From Mansonella perstans (Eukaryota > Nematoda > Chromadorea > Rhabditida > Onchocercidae), in the NCBI GenBank assembly GCA_037074765.1, contig JBAMDO010000125.1, positions 62,001-126,000 on the forward strand: DNA of 64,000 nucleotides, read 5' to 3'. The notes below the pieces were generated by a model, which was given only the letters and a program-made list of their open reading frames with translations, had not been told where the DNA came from and ran no database searches. Within the stretch, counting starts at the first letter, position 1. Each line of letters starts with the position of its first letter. This document shows, in pieces, positions 26,257 to 37,800 of this stretch. Position numbers and translations under genes: made by a program.

Positions 26257-29200
26257 ATGGTAAAATCGGCTGCTACACTGTAAGAGTGATTATTTTCAGA
26301 TTCGTAAGTTAGTGGATGATGCTGCTTGGCGATATAAGAAATATGGTGGATTTGATGTGAAACCTACCGATACTTTCAAACAAGTCGTTTCCAAAGCGTA
26401 AGTGTTAGAAGAGCAGATATAAGAGTTTCGCATTTACAATTCTGAGTTGTTATAAGCTTTATTGGGAACTGTCCCATCGTCTCTCACTTTAAGAAGAGGA
26501 CTGGCAATCTTTGCGGAATGCGCGTTGTCATCTTGGTATCCTTTTTAGATTCTTTCAATATCAAATCATAAATTTTTTTTTACACTTCTTTTTTGATACA
26601 ACTTTTGCTATCTACAGCTATGAGCAATCAAATTTTACGACCTCCAAACATATCTGGTTTGAATATACGGTGAATAGGGCTAAGGAAACTTTCGGATTAG
26701 TTTGTTTGGTTTGTTCTATGGACTGATCTTATTTCATGTGAGGATTGAAACGTTCCAATTTGGAAATTTGATTAGTCAATACTACTTTTTTATTTGCAGT
26801 CAAATAGTTTATTCGAAAATAACGTAATTTCTAAAAACAAACGTATGCGTTGTAATCTTTTTTCATTTCCGTAAATAGGATTTTTATTGAATTTTTTTCC
26901 TATTTCTGTTCTTCTTCGTCTCAAGGAAAATTTGACAGCTCCAAGGCAACTATTTTCACTGAACTAATTTGTCAGCAAAGCTTCGTATCATTATAAATAA
27001 TAATTTTCAGATTCCTCCCCGTCGAAAATATTTGGAGGACAGCCAGTTATTGTACACTCCATGAAATGTATCAACCAAATCTGGGTGAATATCGCCGGTT
27101 GAAGAGTTTCTCTTCGTTAGCACCAAGCAACGGGATGCCTGTTGAGTATGTCTTCATTGCAATTGAAATTTTTTTTAAAGAGATTTTTTCCCGTAAAGTA
27201 ATTTTAGGAATTTTCAAAAAACACGGACTTGTCTCGTCACTAGTTTTTTCCACGGTTGTTTATCTATTACAACGAGATACCGCAGACTTTGACAAAGAAA
27301 ACGATGTCTATATCTGCCACCGTACGGACGGCAATTTATTTAATCTAAAACGACTAAAAATCCTAAATCATCTTGTCCATGATGCTGATGACATTGTTGC
27401 TCGAAGCGGCTCTGCAGCGCTTAACATCTTGCTTTGTGGAAATCGCGGTACTCTTTAATCTGAAAGTCATCATAAAGAAGACAGAAGTTCTCCACCAATT
27501 GGCACCACAAGCTGGATACTATCCTCCACACCGCAGGGATTCAGAACTTAGAAATGTCCATCAGTTCAATTATCTTGCCAGTAACATTTCTTCTGACGCC
27601 AAGATCGACAAAGAGATAGCCAAAGCATTCAGGATTTCCGAGAAGTTCTACAAAAGGGTTTGATACAACAAATATCTAAAGAAAAGCGCAAAAGTTGTCG
27701 ATACAGAGCCAGTGTATTGCCTATTTTATGAATCTGAATTGTGAGTCATTTAACACGATCACCTGCGCCTCCTTGAACGCTTTCATCAGCGTTACTTTCG
27801 CAAAATCTTAAGCATTCATTGCACTGATCAGTAACAGTTAACAGGCAGCTATCATAGCATTGAAGCGTTGCTGCTGAGGAGCACTTGAGCTGATCAGGAC
27901 ACGTCTCCAGGATAGGGATCACCTCATTTTTAAGATTATCCTGTATGGCGAACTTGCCACCGGCTCCCGTCTGAGAAGTGCCTTTGTAAAAACTATAAAG
28001 ATTGTCTAAAACAGCATTTAACCTCAGTTAAATTGACTACAACAAATGGTCTGCGCTAATATCCGATAGAGTGACATGAATACACACTTCATAATGCTGC
28101 TATTTCCTTTGAAATTATCCGGGAAAGAAGATATCGCAGAAAACTCGTGTATTACCTATAGCACCTAAGCAGATTTTACGCTACATCATATACACTTGCT
28201 TATCTCGTATTATTTTCTTAGCCACAAGCGAATCTGTATCAAACAAATCTTCGTTCACGAAGCCAAGCCATGACAACGAATTTTAGGTAATTTTAAAAAA
28301 CAGCAACTCGCTTCATCCTCACTATTATGCTCTAAATAGAACTAGCTTTTCTTACGAAGTTTTGTTTGCAATTTTTTTTTTTTTTGGATGTCATATCATA
28401 ACCGAATGTTGCATTACCATAAAGCATAAGCATGTTAGAAGTAGTCCTTTAGCTTGTTAGTAAGTTGATCTTACCGTGACTTTTAAAGGGATCGTCAAGC
28501 CCAGCGATACTTTGGAGAATTTCGGAGTTACGTACCAAAACAGGGGGAATGGAAACTTGCGTTGGAGAAGCACTTGAAGCCTAGGATTACCCGAAAACTT
28601 CTGCTGAAGATGAAAACGGAAATGAATGAGGTACTTTTCTTCGTAATACATATCGATAAAATAACAGCAAGTAAGGAGACTCGATTGAGCATATTACTTT
28701 TACTTAAAGCTGAAATAATTACATTGAAGAAACGAGGAGCAATAAAATCAAGATGCCTTATCAGATCTGATTTGTTAACACTTTGTAGTTGCTATTTTAT
28801 TTAACTTATGCTTCGAATTCATTGCTGAAACTGTGAGTCGCCAGAAATCAGCATAGTATCAACAGAAAAACAGACAAATGTTAAAACTAATCATTCTCTC
28901 CTACACTTAGTGCGTCATTTTTTTCATATTGCAACAAAGGCTAAAAGTTTAATTGAGAAGATAGATTAACATATTATTATAATAAACGATTTCTGTAAAT
29001 AGTGTTTAGTAAAAAATTTTAATAATTTGATGCTATAGGTTGTATCCGAACTCAAACCGAAGCCGTTTAACCGGAGACTCAGTGAATTCCCGAAATCAAC
29101 AACCAGATTAGATAATTATAATTTATATTGGCGAGGTCAATTATTAATCTTAACTTTGCGTTCCATAAAATTAAAAAACTGAAAATTTAAAAGATTTAGA

Positions 29201-29468
29201 TCTTTTTTCATGTCGTTTAAATCGTATATTTGAATTAGGTGCACCAAAAAGGCTTATACAAATTCGGAAACTCGCTCTTCTTAAAATGCATTCACTTTTT
29301 TCAGGTCGTATGAATGGTGTCTTTGGAGCAGGTGCACTATTTTATCCTTCAAATTTCATAGGCGAGGAAGATCGACGATATGAACGGATTTATTGGGGTC
29401 AAAATTGGATGGATCACATAACACCGAGTGCAAGACATGCTGCTAGCTTCTTACTTTCAGCATACTGA
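26257..29468 (+). CDS. unidentified conserved-looking protein, about 212 residues
   Basis: Exons 26257-26259 (tentative, Met only), 26300-26397, 27011-27145, 28489-28630, 29039-29135 and 29305-29468 join in phase to 639 nt ending at TGA. The product is soluble-looking, with no signal peptide or membrane span. It is rich in Arg, Tyr and Trp, with stretches such as AAWRYKKYGGFDVKP, RYFGEFRSYVPKQGEW, MNGVFGAGALFYPSNF and YWGQNWMDHITPSARHAA. I do not recognise the family. Five clean acceptor and donor pairs with matched phases make it very likely real. The start is the weak point: no Met occurs in the 26300 exon before 27011, and the proposed ATG/GTAAAA leaves a 40-nt intron. An AATAAA lies at 29808. 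The second intron carries a LINE remnant in the same orientation. Confidence 0.7.
27215..27985 (+). mobile_element. decayed LINE, 3' half of reverse transcriptase, inside an intron
   Basis: The translation, with frame changes, shows DVYICHRTDGNLFNLKRL, then DADDI (the YADD catalytic box with Tyr lost), EVLHQLAPQAGY, NYLASNISSDAKIDKEIAKA and finally a YGELATGSR block near 27945. These are the late RT and C-terminal landmarks of the same LINE type seen at 24480-25720. It carries stops and frameshifts, so it is dead. It lies entirely within the 27146-28488 intron, in sense orientation. Confidence 0.8.
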
Positions 29469-30989
29469 AAGATGATAAAAAAATGAAAAGAGAAAATAGG
29501 GTAGAGTAGTAAAGCTAGAATAAGATTAGATATAAACTTTGTTTGTGATGAAAATGTTGACAATTGAGACGACTCAAATCATCCTATCGAATCGTAATTT
29601 CACAAAACGCATGAGAACAATGTTGAATGAAACATTCTGTTGAATTCATGTGACTTTTTACTTTTTTTCTTTATTTATTAGCGGACTCTGTTTATGTTTT
29701 GACACATTTATTGAAAATATTAATATTTCAATTTAATTCAATTTAAATCATGAAATTTCCTGTGTAAAATGCGACTCCATGCGAATTTCATATGTAGGAT
29801 CTCGATGAATAAAATATTTCATTCATTTGTAATATATTGATAGCTGCGCTCTATCTCGATACTGTTTGCAAGATCGTAGCCAGCAAAATGGTCAAAATGT
29901 CTTTGCACTTGTAACTCTGCCCTGATTGGGAAATTAATCAAAAACGATTCATTTATATTGCATCCTATTTTTGCCACAATATTCTTTATAGATTTTGATA
30001 GTTATATTTATTTATTGGTTGTCGGTAAATATCGAAAGATGGATTGGTATTTTATCGAAGGAGTAATATTTAATTTTATTTAACATACAATTATATCAGC
30101 ACCAAAGAATAGATAATGCGATATTACGGTATTACCATTATCATGAACACTTGGCCATTACTGGAAAATAAGTCTTGCTATTACAGCAATACAAGGAGTT
30201 GCTGCATTGAAATAATATTAAAACTTTGGACAATTAAATACTGTAACTCTTTTGCATTATTATCTCAAATCTTTGTTTTGTTTCAACAAAAATTTGCAGA
30301 ATCGAAAAGTCTAAGGACTTCAACATATAATAGATTTATTAAATTCAAAACAGTCTTTTTACACGTTTACACAATTTGATTTGTTAAAAAAAAACAAGGA
30401 ACAACTTGAATCAAGTGTGGGAAATTTTCTCAAATACACAAACAAATCATAAAAAAGCTTATTCAGTATGAGAACTTTCGCAAGAAAACAAATGTGGTCA
30501 AAAAATTAATTTTACAGATTTTCGCAACACGGATGATAATTTCTTCATTCAGAGCTCCGTCCTTCAAAAATGTCCAGATAACTGACAAAAGAAGTTCCTA
30601 AATATAAAATTCCCAGTAAATTCATAAATCTGGATTTGAAATTGTCCAATTTGTCAAGACAAAACGGAACAATCAAAGTAAGCAGTATGTTTATGTTTGT
30701 TGAATACTGTCTTTATGTGAGAAATTTCGAAAAATTCTGGAAAAAAATCTTTCAGTCTTCTTTATACAAAAACGTTTTCAATGTTCTGCTCATATCATGC
30801 ATCAATATATTGTCAAAAGCTCTGCTTTCCAAAATTTGCTCAATTACTAGATTAAAATTAAAATGCATCAAATCAAGCATAAAAACAATGCCGAGTCTAG
30901 ATTTCTGATTTTGAAAACATTAAATGGTTGAATTGGACGAATAATTTTATGATAGCACATAACAGTCCTGGAAATTAATAACACTTGTG
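29469..30989. other. intergenic region between convergent unidentified genes
   Basis: It holds the AATAAA at 29808 for the upstream gene. A minus-strand open stretch at about 30598-30500, after a TATTTAG acceptor (reading ELLLSVIWTFLKDGALNEE), could be an exon but does not join in phase to the gene ending at 30990. Otherwise nothing is seen. Confidence 0.4.
29808..29813 (+). terminator. poly(A) signal AATAAA
   Basis: First canonical hexamer after the stop at 29468, about 340 bp downstream, so it is a plausible 3' end for the unidentified plus-strand gene. Confidence 0.5.
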
Positions 30990-32064
30990 TCAACTGAAGC
31001 ACTTAGTGGATTGGTGATGAACTCGGCAGATTACTCGTTCGGTATCCGTTGAAGCAAATATCTGTCTGTGTATATCCTCAGGTAAAATAAATAATTCAAG
31101 CGCCAAATGATGATTAGTGAATTGCTGTTTTACGCCTCCAAATAACAACAAATATTATTGATTTCTAATACACTAGCAAATTATTATCAAAAAGAACAAA
31201 ACAAAGCTTAAAAAAATTAAAAAAAAAAATTTCGCTAAAATTTGAACTATTTTAAGTGATAAATGATCTATAGAAGCAATTCTCACATCAAATAGAATAT
31301 CTGTAGAAAGATTGGCATTTTGTTCCTGTACTCTCTTTTTGCTTGAAGCTTCAGTGCCAAATTTTTTCATCAAATTCTCCTGAAATAAAAAAATAATTTT
31401 AACAACGATTCAACATGCTATTCAGATCTTTTCTACAAAATGACACATCTATTCTTGGGTAAAGAGTAATGACCAAAAGATCTTCCTATCTGTTAAAAGA
31501 AATAATAATATAGAAATTTTAAATACTTTAAAAGCTGCTATATAATTTTCGGCGTATATTTTGAGCTGAACAGCTGTTTCTGCACAATCCAACCTAATCC
31601 GACCATTAAATTTTTCTGAAAATAAAAAAGAGTATGCAGTCTAAAATGTGTAGCACTATCAAATTAGCATTATCGAAAATACATATATTACTTACCTTCC
31701 TTATTCGAATTAACTTTTGAGTAGCACGGATAATTTGGAATAATTCGAAATACTGGTGGTACTGGAAAATGCATTTTAGTAGTTTGGAAAGTAAAATTAA
31801 ATGGATTTCAGACATGCATTGAAAAGAAAATGAGAACAGAATATGGTGATAGATGTAGTAAAAATTTCAATCATTTAAACTGGAAAGATTTGCTAAAGAG
31901 TATACACTGAAAAGCATGTTTCCAACGATACTGTTCGTTGTCGTTTTGTAACATCTCATAAATATCTTCCACAGTAATGTACTGCTCTTTACCGGATGCA
32001 ATGCAGTTCACGGTATCCTTTTGATGCTTGAACATGACGACCGGAAGATTGAATATCAATACTT
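30990..32064 (-). CDS. unidentified multi-exon protein (partial)
   Basis: Proposed exons: 32064-31908, 31761-31696, 31615-31527, 31379-31287 and 31076-30990 (TGA). The last four join cleanly in phase and read PPVFRIIPNYPCYSK, FNGRIRLDCAETAVQLK, YAENYIAAFKENLMKKF and DIHRQIFASTDTERV. The first exon is open through ITVEDIYEMLQNDNEQYRW, but its natural donor (CA/GTGTAT) is in the wrong phase. An internal donor at 31993 (TCCG/GTAAAG) fits the phase but discards that segment. Either there is alternative splicing or my join is wrong. The N-terminus is missing. No domain is recognised, and no signal peptide or membrane span is visible. It may be a helical intracellular protein. Confidence 0.5.
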
Positions 32065-32478
32065 CTACAAAATATAACTGATTGCAGCATCATATGATAA
32101 AATTTAACAAGAGTACGTATATTCCCTGAAGCATTATATAGAAGACTTCAGAGACCTGTTGAAGAGTTGGTTCAAGTCACATAGAAAATCAATTTCACGT
32201 TTAACAACTTTTATTTCTGGCAATTTACAATCAATAACTGAAATATTTTTAATTCATCACAATAACACCCAAACATCATAAATATTAAGATGTTTGAGGT
32301 GTCAACTAGAAGTATGCGGAAAAGTTCTCTTTATTAGCCTAATATTCAAATACAGATATAGAAAATTATCGATAAAAAATCTTCACAAGTTCTGACACAA
32401 ATTTTTACGAATCAAATCTAGGGAAGGTCATGGTGTTTTATAACCTCAGTTTAATCTTTAAGCATTAAAAAAATAGTA

Positions 32479-32491
32479 TTCCGGAATATTC
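32479..32491. promoter_or_regulatory. perfect three-unit heat-shock element
   Basis: TTCCGGAATATTC is TTC-nn-GAA-nn-TTC, the trimer site bound by HSF-1. A second perfect copy lies 32 bp away. It sits about 415 bp 5' of the minus-strand gene that ends at 30990. Confidence 0.6.
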
Positions 32492-32510
32492 ACTTCCAAC
32501 TCTGAAAGTA

Positions 32511-32523
32511 TTCCAGAATATTC
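32511..32523. promoter_or_regulatory. second perfect three-unit heat-shock element
   Basis: TTCCAGAATATTC again fits TTC-nn-GAA-nn-TTC. The two sites start 32 bp apart, roughly three helical turns. Confidence 0.6.
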
Positions 32524-32794
32524 ATTCTCAATTATGAAACCATTCCAAATATTTCCATAACTGCTTATGATTTTATTTGTTGAATTCCTGCACGTAAAAT
32601 CCACACGCCATCGCCGTCTCTTCCCACGCACCATCCTATCTCTTCTCATACACGATCTCCGCCTGTCTACTTCCCCTTTTATCATATTATCTCGTGAATA
32701 ATTGTCTATTCCTATTCTCAATCAACTTCTTGCTCACTTCACAAAGTGCACGATCTTTCAAGAACTTTTGTACTTCCGAGATATGCGCGTAAAT

Positions 32795-32830
32795 GACGTC
32801 ATCTACGTCATTAATTCACGGTGACGTCAT
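32795..32830. promoter_or_regulatory. cluster of cAMP-response elements
   Basis: Two perfect palindromic TGACGTCA sites (32795-32802 and 32823-32830) flank a TACGTCA half-site variant (32805-32811). Full CREs bind CREB/ATF or related bZIP factors. Two full sites and a partial one in 36 bp of AT-rich DNA is unlikely by chance. Either flanking gene could be the target. Confidence 0.6.
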
Positions 32831-33035
32831 TAATTAACTATTCAGCAACTGTTAATATGACTTGGTTTTGCGAACGATGAAGGACTATTTTAACCATCTG
32901 TACTATAAAATGACTGATAATTGAAGGAATCAGATGCGGAACAGATGGTAGGTACAGCAAAAGCTTTTTCAAATAGTACATCTGATGTGATAACTGTTGT
33001 TCACAAGTTCACTGTTAGGACAATCTTGCGGAAAC

Positions 33036-33190
33036 ACTGATCCAATCCGGAAACGAGAAAATACTGATCCAATCCGGAAACGAGGAAACACTGACCCAAT
33101 CCGGAAACGAGGAAACACTGACCCAATCCGGAAACGAGAAAATACTGGTCCAATCCGGAAACGAGGAAACACTGATCCAATCCGAAAACA
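33036..33190. repeat. 27-bp tandem repeat, 5.7 copies
   Basis: Units start at 33036, 33063, 33090, 33117, 33144 and 33171 and differ at a few positions (GAGAAAAT versus GAGGAAAC). Each full unit carries ATCCGGAAAC, which contains an ETS-like GGAA core. Being a multiple of three, the array is open on both strands (TDPIRKREN one way, FPRFRIGSV the other), but no gene context supports translation. Confidence 0.95.
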
Positions 33191-34881
33191 TACCCCTGCC
33201 TAGAACAGTCGTGTTATGGCTTCAACACTAGTGATCCAATGCATGTTTAAAATTATGCAAAAGCAACACTGATGAAAACGTTCAACGAGATGATCCTAAA
33301 TGACTTAGAATCAAAAAAATAAAGAAAAAATAATTCAGAATCCATATAAAAAAACAAGTTTTGTGCTCTTCGTCCGATGTTTGTTGTATCAAACGGAGTT
33401 TTATGGAGCTTTCGCAGAATTTTTTATGTTTGCCTTTGCCTTTGTTATCCATATTTTATCCATTATGGTATCCGAGGAAAAGATACTTCCGAAGTAATTG
33501 AAACATTTGGACTTAAGACTTTGAGCACTGATTCACCCTTAGTAATGTGAGAATGGTATTCTTCTTGTGATACAAGGGTTTTTTGAAGAACTTTTGTTTC
33601 CTTTAAGTTATTTTCTAATCCAAAAAGCTGCAATGCAAAATGTTAGGCGCTTCAGAGCGCTTACAACAATTTTTGTATGGGCAGCAAGGGTTAAATCGTT
33701 TGAAAAGAGTAGAAAAAATGATAAAAAGTCTTATTGTGAAGTTTCAATCGGTCTCTAAGACTGATATAAATATCGTTATCTTGATCGAAATCTTTATAAT
33801 CCTTTGAATTTATCACGCTAAAGAAAATTATGAATAGAGTTCATGCAAGAATGCAACCTTATTTTACATCATTGATCATTGAGAAGGATTCGCAGAATGC
33901 ATCGATATATCTGGCTTGGAGTAAAAAAAAACTAATATTGTCTTATATTATATTCATAGGTCATTTAAATTTGTCATTTTTTGAATCATAATATGTATGG
34001 TATAAATCGTAATAATTCGTTAATATGGCATAAAAACTTACTTGTAAAAACTTGAAATTCTAGGCGGTGAAATCTTTTGTAAAAGATGAATAAAAACGAA
34101 ATGCAATAAAATGAAATTACTCCTCAAATAAGGTTAGCAAAAAGACAGTAATATGGAAGTATGAAATCTGATAAATGCGTGATGTACTTTGGCATCACTT
34201 AATATGCCTCACGTGTTATGTGACACTTTAAAATTTGCAAATCAATGGTAAAATTACTTATGAGAAACAACTCCTTCCTCAATTCTTTTGAAATTCTGAA
34301 TATCTCCTCTGCTGCTATAGCGATCCTTTTAAATCTTTAGCATATTGGATAACGTTTTCATGAAGCGTGGCATTACGTTGCTTTCAGACAAAATGTATTT
34401 GTATTATTCTCCGTAAGTTATGTTGTTGCCCAGGATGGCGTAAATTCCTAGGAGGTGTACGTCATATTTCTACGTTGCTATGTGAGCACGTCTGATATTT
34501 GTGATTTTTTTTTTTTTTTGTTTCAGCTCACAATTCCTTATAAGGTGCTGCAAAGCTAAGTCGATGAATATAAATCAGTCTCAAGTGAAATATTGATCAA
34601 GTATATTAGGTTTAAAAAGGTTAGAATTCATCAGTTACAAATACGCATTACAAAGATTTTAGTCCGTTAACGTGCGTGAAATTTAACAAGTAAATTAGAT
34701 TTTTTTCAAATGCTACGATATTTTTATGAAAAGAAATAACATCACTAATTTTGTTTTGGTTCATCATCTTTTCATGTAATTTGCAATAAATACACTATAA
34801 AATATAGCCCTGAAATTTAATACAGATTTGTGAATAATGATTGAATTCATGATATCTCAATTCAATGCTAAATAATGTGGA

Positions 34882-37800
34882 ATGATGTATTCTGCACTAA
34901 GTGAAGAAAATGATCGAAATGGCCAAGAGGGTACCGACCGATTATTTTCATCGAAATTTAATCAGTGGCCACATGTTTTCAATCTTGCTAACTGTATCGT
35001 TGGTGTTAGCGTGCTTGCTATGCCGTATTGTTTACAACAGGTTTTAAAAAAATTTTCGACTTGCATATTAGAGATTTGATTTATTTTCAGCGCTTACGCA
35101 TTAAACAAATTAAGGCGGTAGTTTAAGTTTATGGGATAAAATAAACCTTACTTTTCATGTGCACGATGTATAATTGTGCATAATGTTGCATGAAAAAGAA
35201 AAATTACTTTAATTCATAAAAAATTAATTACATTAATTCTCAAGCTAGTAATATGACACGATTATTATACTCAAAAAAAGCGCTTTTTTAAATTCTTACT
35301 ATCACGTGACGCTTAATGCATGACACTTGTAAATACTATTATAGTGTCGCAGAAAATTATAAATAATTGTATTATTAAGTGATTACATCGACAATTACTG
35401 TTACTTATGATGTGACTTAAGTTACTGATATCTGCATAATTAATGTAATATAGGTAATATTATTGAAAAGACATCAAAAATTTCTCCTATCTTATATTAT
35501 CATAGAATGTGCAATACAAGGCATTTCCGTAATATTATTACATACTGTGAGATTATGAGAATTGCGAATATGGCATGTTTACAATCGTTGCATTTGTTTC
35601 GTTCAGCAAATTATTCAAATATAATTTTATTAAACTACACCTTCTTCACTTTTTTTCCTTTCGAATTTTTTGATTTTCAGTGCGGTATTTTGCTTGGTAC
35701 CATTCTGATTGGAATTTGTTCACTATTGACCAAAACTACTTGTCATTTGCTTTATCAAGGAGCTCTTCTGACAAAGTATGAATCCATAATGATATATTTA
35801 ATTCCTATTTTATGTATTTTTAATTGCATTTTGAGTTGCGTAGTTTGTTACTTTATTGTATCCACTCACTTCATATGCATCTTTTGCTAGCTTTTTTACT
35901 TTATCATAAATTTTCATTTTTTAATTTTTGCCTTCAATACTTCGAGACCCCTCCACTTTTGGTTTCTTCTCTCTGAAACTGGAAATCGTAAATCTAATCG
36001 CGTCTCTTTTCCTTCTGGAATTTGGTAATCACGGATTGGAATTTAAAAGGCTTTTCGAAATAAAATTTGAAGCAGTGTAAATCGGATTTTTTTTTTCAAG
36101 TCGCACTTTTAAATTGTTGTTGGATAGCTGTTCCAGTTGGAGTGGAAAAAATTTCAAAATAAAATTTTCAGGCGTCGAAGTTATGAATCTGTGGCGTTAT
36201 ACGCTTTTGGTAGTAACGGAAAACGTCTGATTGAGGTTAGTTTTGATTTATCCTAATCGATTACAAAGTTAGCGTATTACTTCCTAAATTCCATATTTAA
36301 GTTAACTTTTTTTCTACAATATGCAGTTGTTCATTAGGCACTGTTAATAGTTTAAGTTGTATGGAAGTAAAACTTAGATCAAGTGTTATTTCTTTTCTGG
36401 ATTCTAGAAACCAGCTACATCATAATTTTATTATGGTGTGATTTACGTTGGGGATTTAAATTCAAATCTTTTTTTGCACTTATTTTTCAACTCAATATTT
36501 GGAGGACTATAATTTTCCTAATATTATTTGGTTTTGAATTTTTATTTCAAGTTTTATTTTTTATGCTCTTTCTTTTTGAAGCAAGCAGATTTGAAGTTTG
36601 AAAACAATATGAGTAAGAATGAATTGAATAAAATTTTAATTTCAAATTTCAGTTCTTTATTTTCAATTTAATAACATCTTATTTTGCAGTTGCTCATGAT
36701 TTTATTTTTAATGTCGTCTATAATATCGTTTATGGTTGTTATTGGTGATATTGGCCCTCATATACTGGCAGATTATTTGCAGTTGCAAGCACCTACTCAG
36801 AGATTACGAATTCTTGTTATGGCAGGCGTTTTTTTTTTTTATCATTATAGATATTGTTAATTTTCTATTTTATTCCGAAATTTTTTCCTCAAAAAATCAC
36901 AGTATTAAAGAGCTTTTGCGACACGAACTTAGGCAAATGTGAAACTTAAACCGCACAAAGTTTTATGGTTTGATGATGAGTGATACTTAAGTTTCAATTA
37001 GGATTTTCAGTTTATTTTAGTCGGAATTTCAGGTTGTAATTTTTCTTTTTGTTATACTGCCATTATCACTATTTCGTAATGTAACCAGTCTGTCGCGAAT
37101 TAGTTCAATAACTATATTTTTTTATGGCATATTTGTATTACACATGTTAGCTGAATGCATTCCACGAATATTTGACTGCAATTGGAGTAGTGATATACGT
37201 TGGTGGCGGCGAGAAGGTTTACTCAACAGGTTATCTGTTTGCTTGTTTATCCATTAATGTGTGGCTGGAGTTTGTTTCCTCTCAAAAACATAAAAACTTG
37301 CCGAACCGAATAAGCGCTAACTGTTTTTGAATCATTGATTTTAATCCATTTGCTGGTTTAGAAGAAAAAGTTTGGACAGTTTTAGTTTGATTTCGACAAT
37401 TTTAAATATTTCCCAGTTCTTGCTCTCTGTGGATTTTAATAAAATGTGTTTGAGTCGTTTGATTTGTCGAGAAACTTTGGAACTTTTTCCAGTTTGCCTA
37501 TCATTTCGATGGCACTATCCTGTCAAACGCAATTATTTTGTGTCACTAATTGTATAAAGGAACCGTCAACTGCTAAGGTGCATTTTTTGTTAGGTTAACT
37601 TGTTCCATTCCAATTATTTTAATTATAAGAGGAAATATTGCATAGGACAGTTAGGGAATACAAACTTATAATCGAAATATAGCAGTATATTTCGAGTAAG
37701 CATATAAATATACGCGTTATCAATGTAGCTTGTAATGTCTTGAATTCCATGAACTTTAAACTTGTTACATCTGCATTTAGTAACATTGGACTGAAATTTT

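Larger units (their letters stand above)
32065..34881. other. intergenic region with clustered regulatory motifs and a minisatellite
   Basis: It lies between a minus-strand gene and the plus-strand transporter, so it should carry both promoters. It contains two heat-shock elements, a CRE cluster, a pyrimidine-rich patch at about 32580-32680 that is more GC-rich than its surroundings, and a 27-bp tandem array. No gene is supported; small frames here are repeat-derived or lack domains. Confidence 0.6.

Noticed and set aside
32969..33203. repeat proteins on both strands across the 27-bp array
   Set aside because: A period divisible by three keeps both strands open automatically; there is no splice or gene context.
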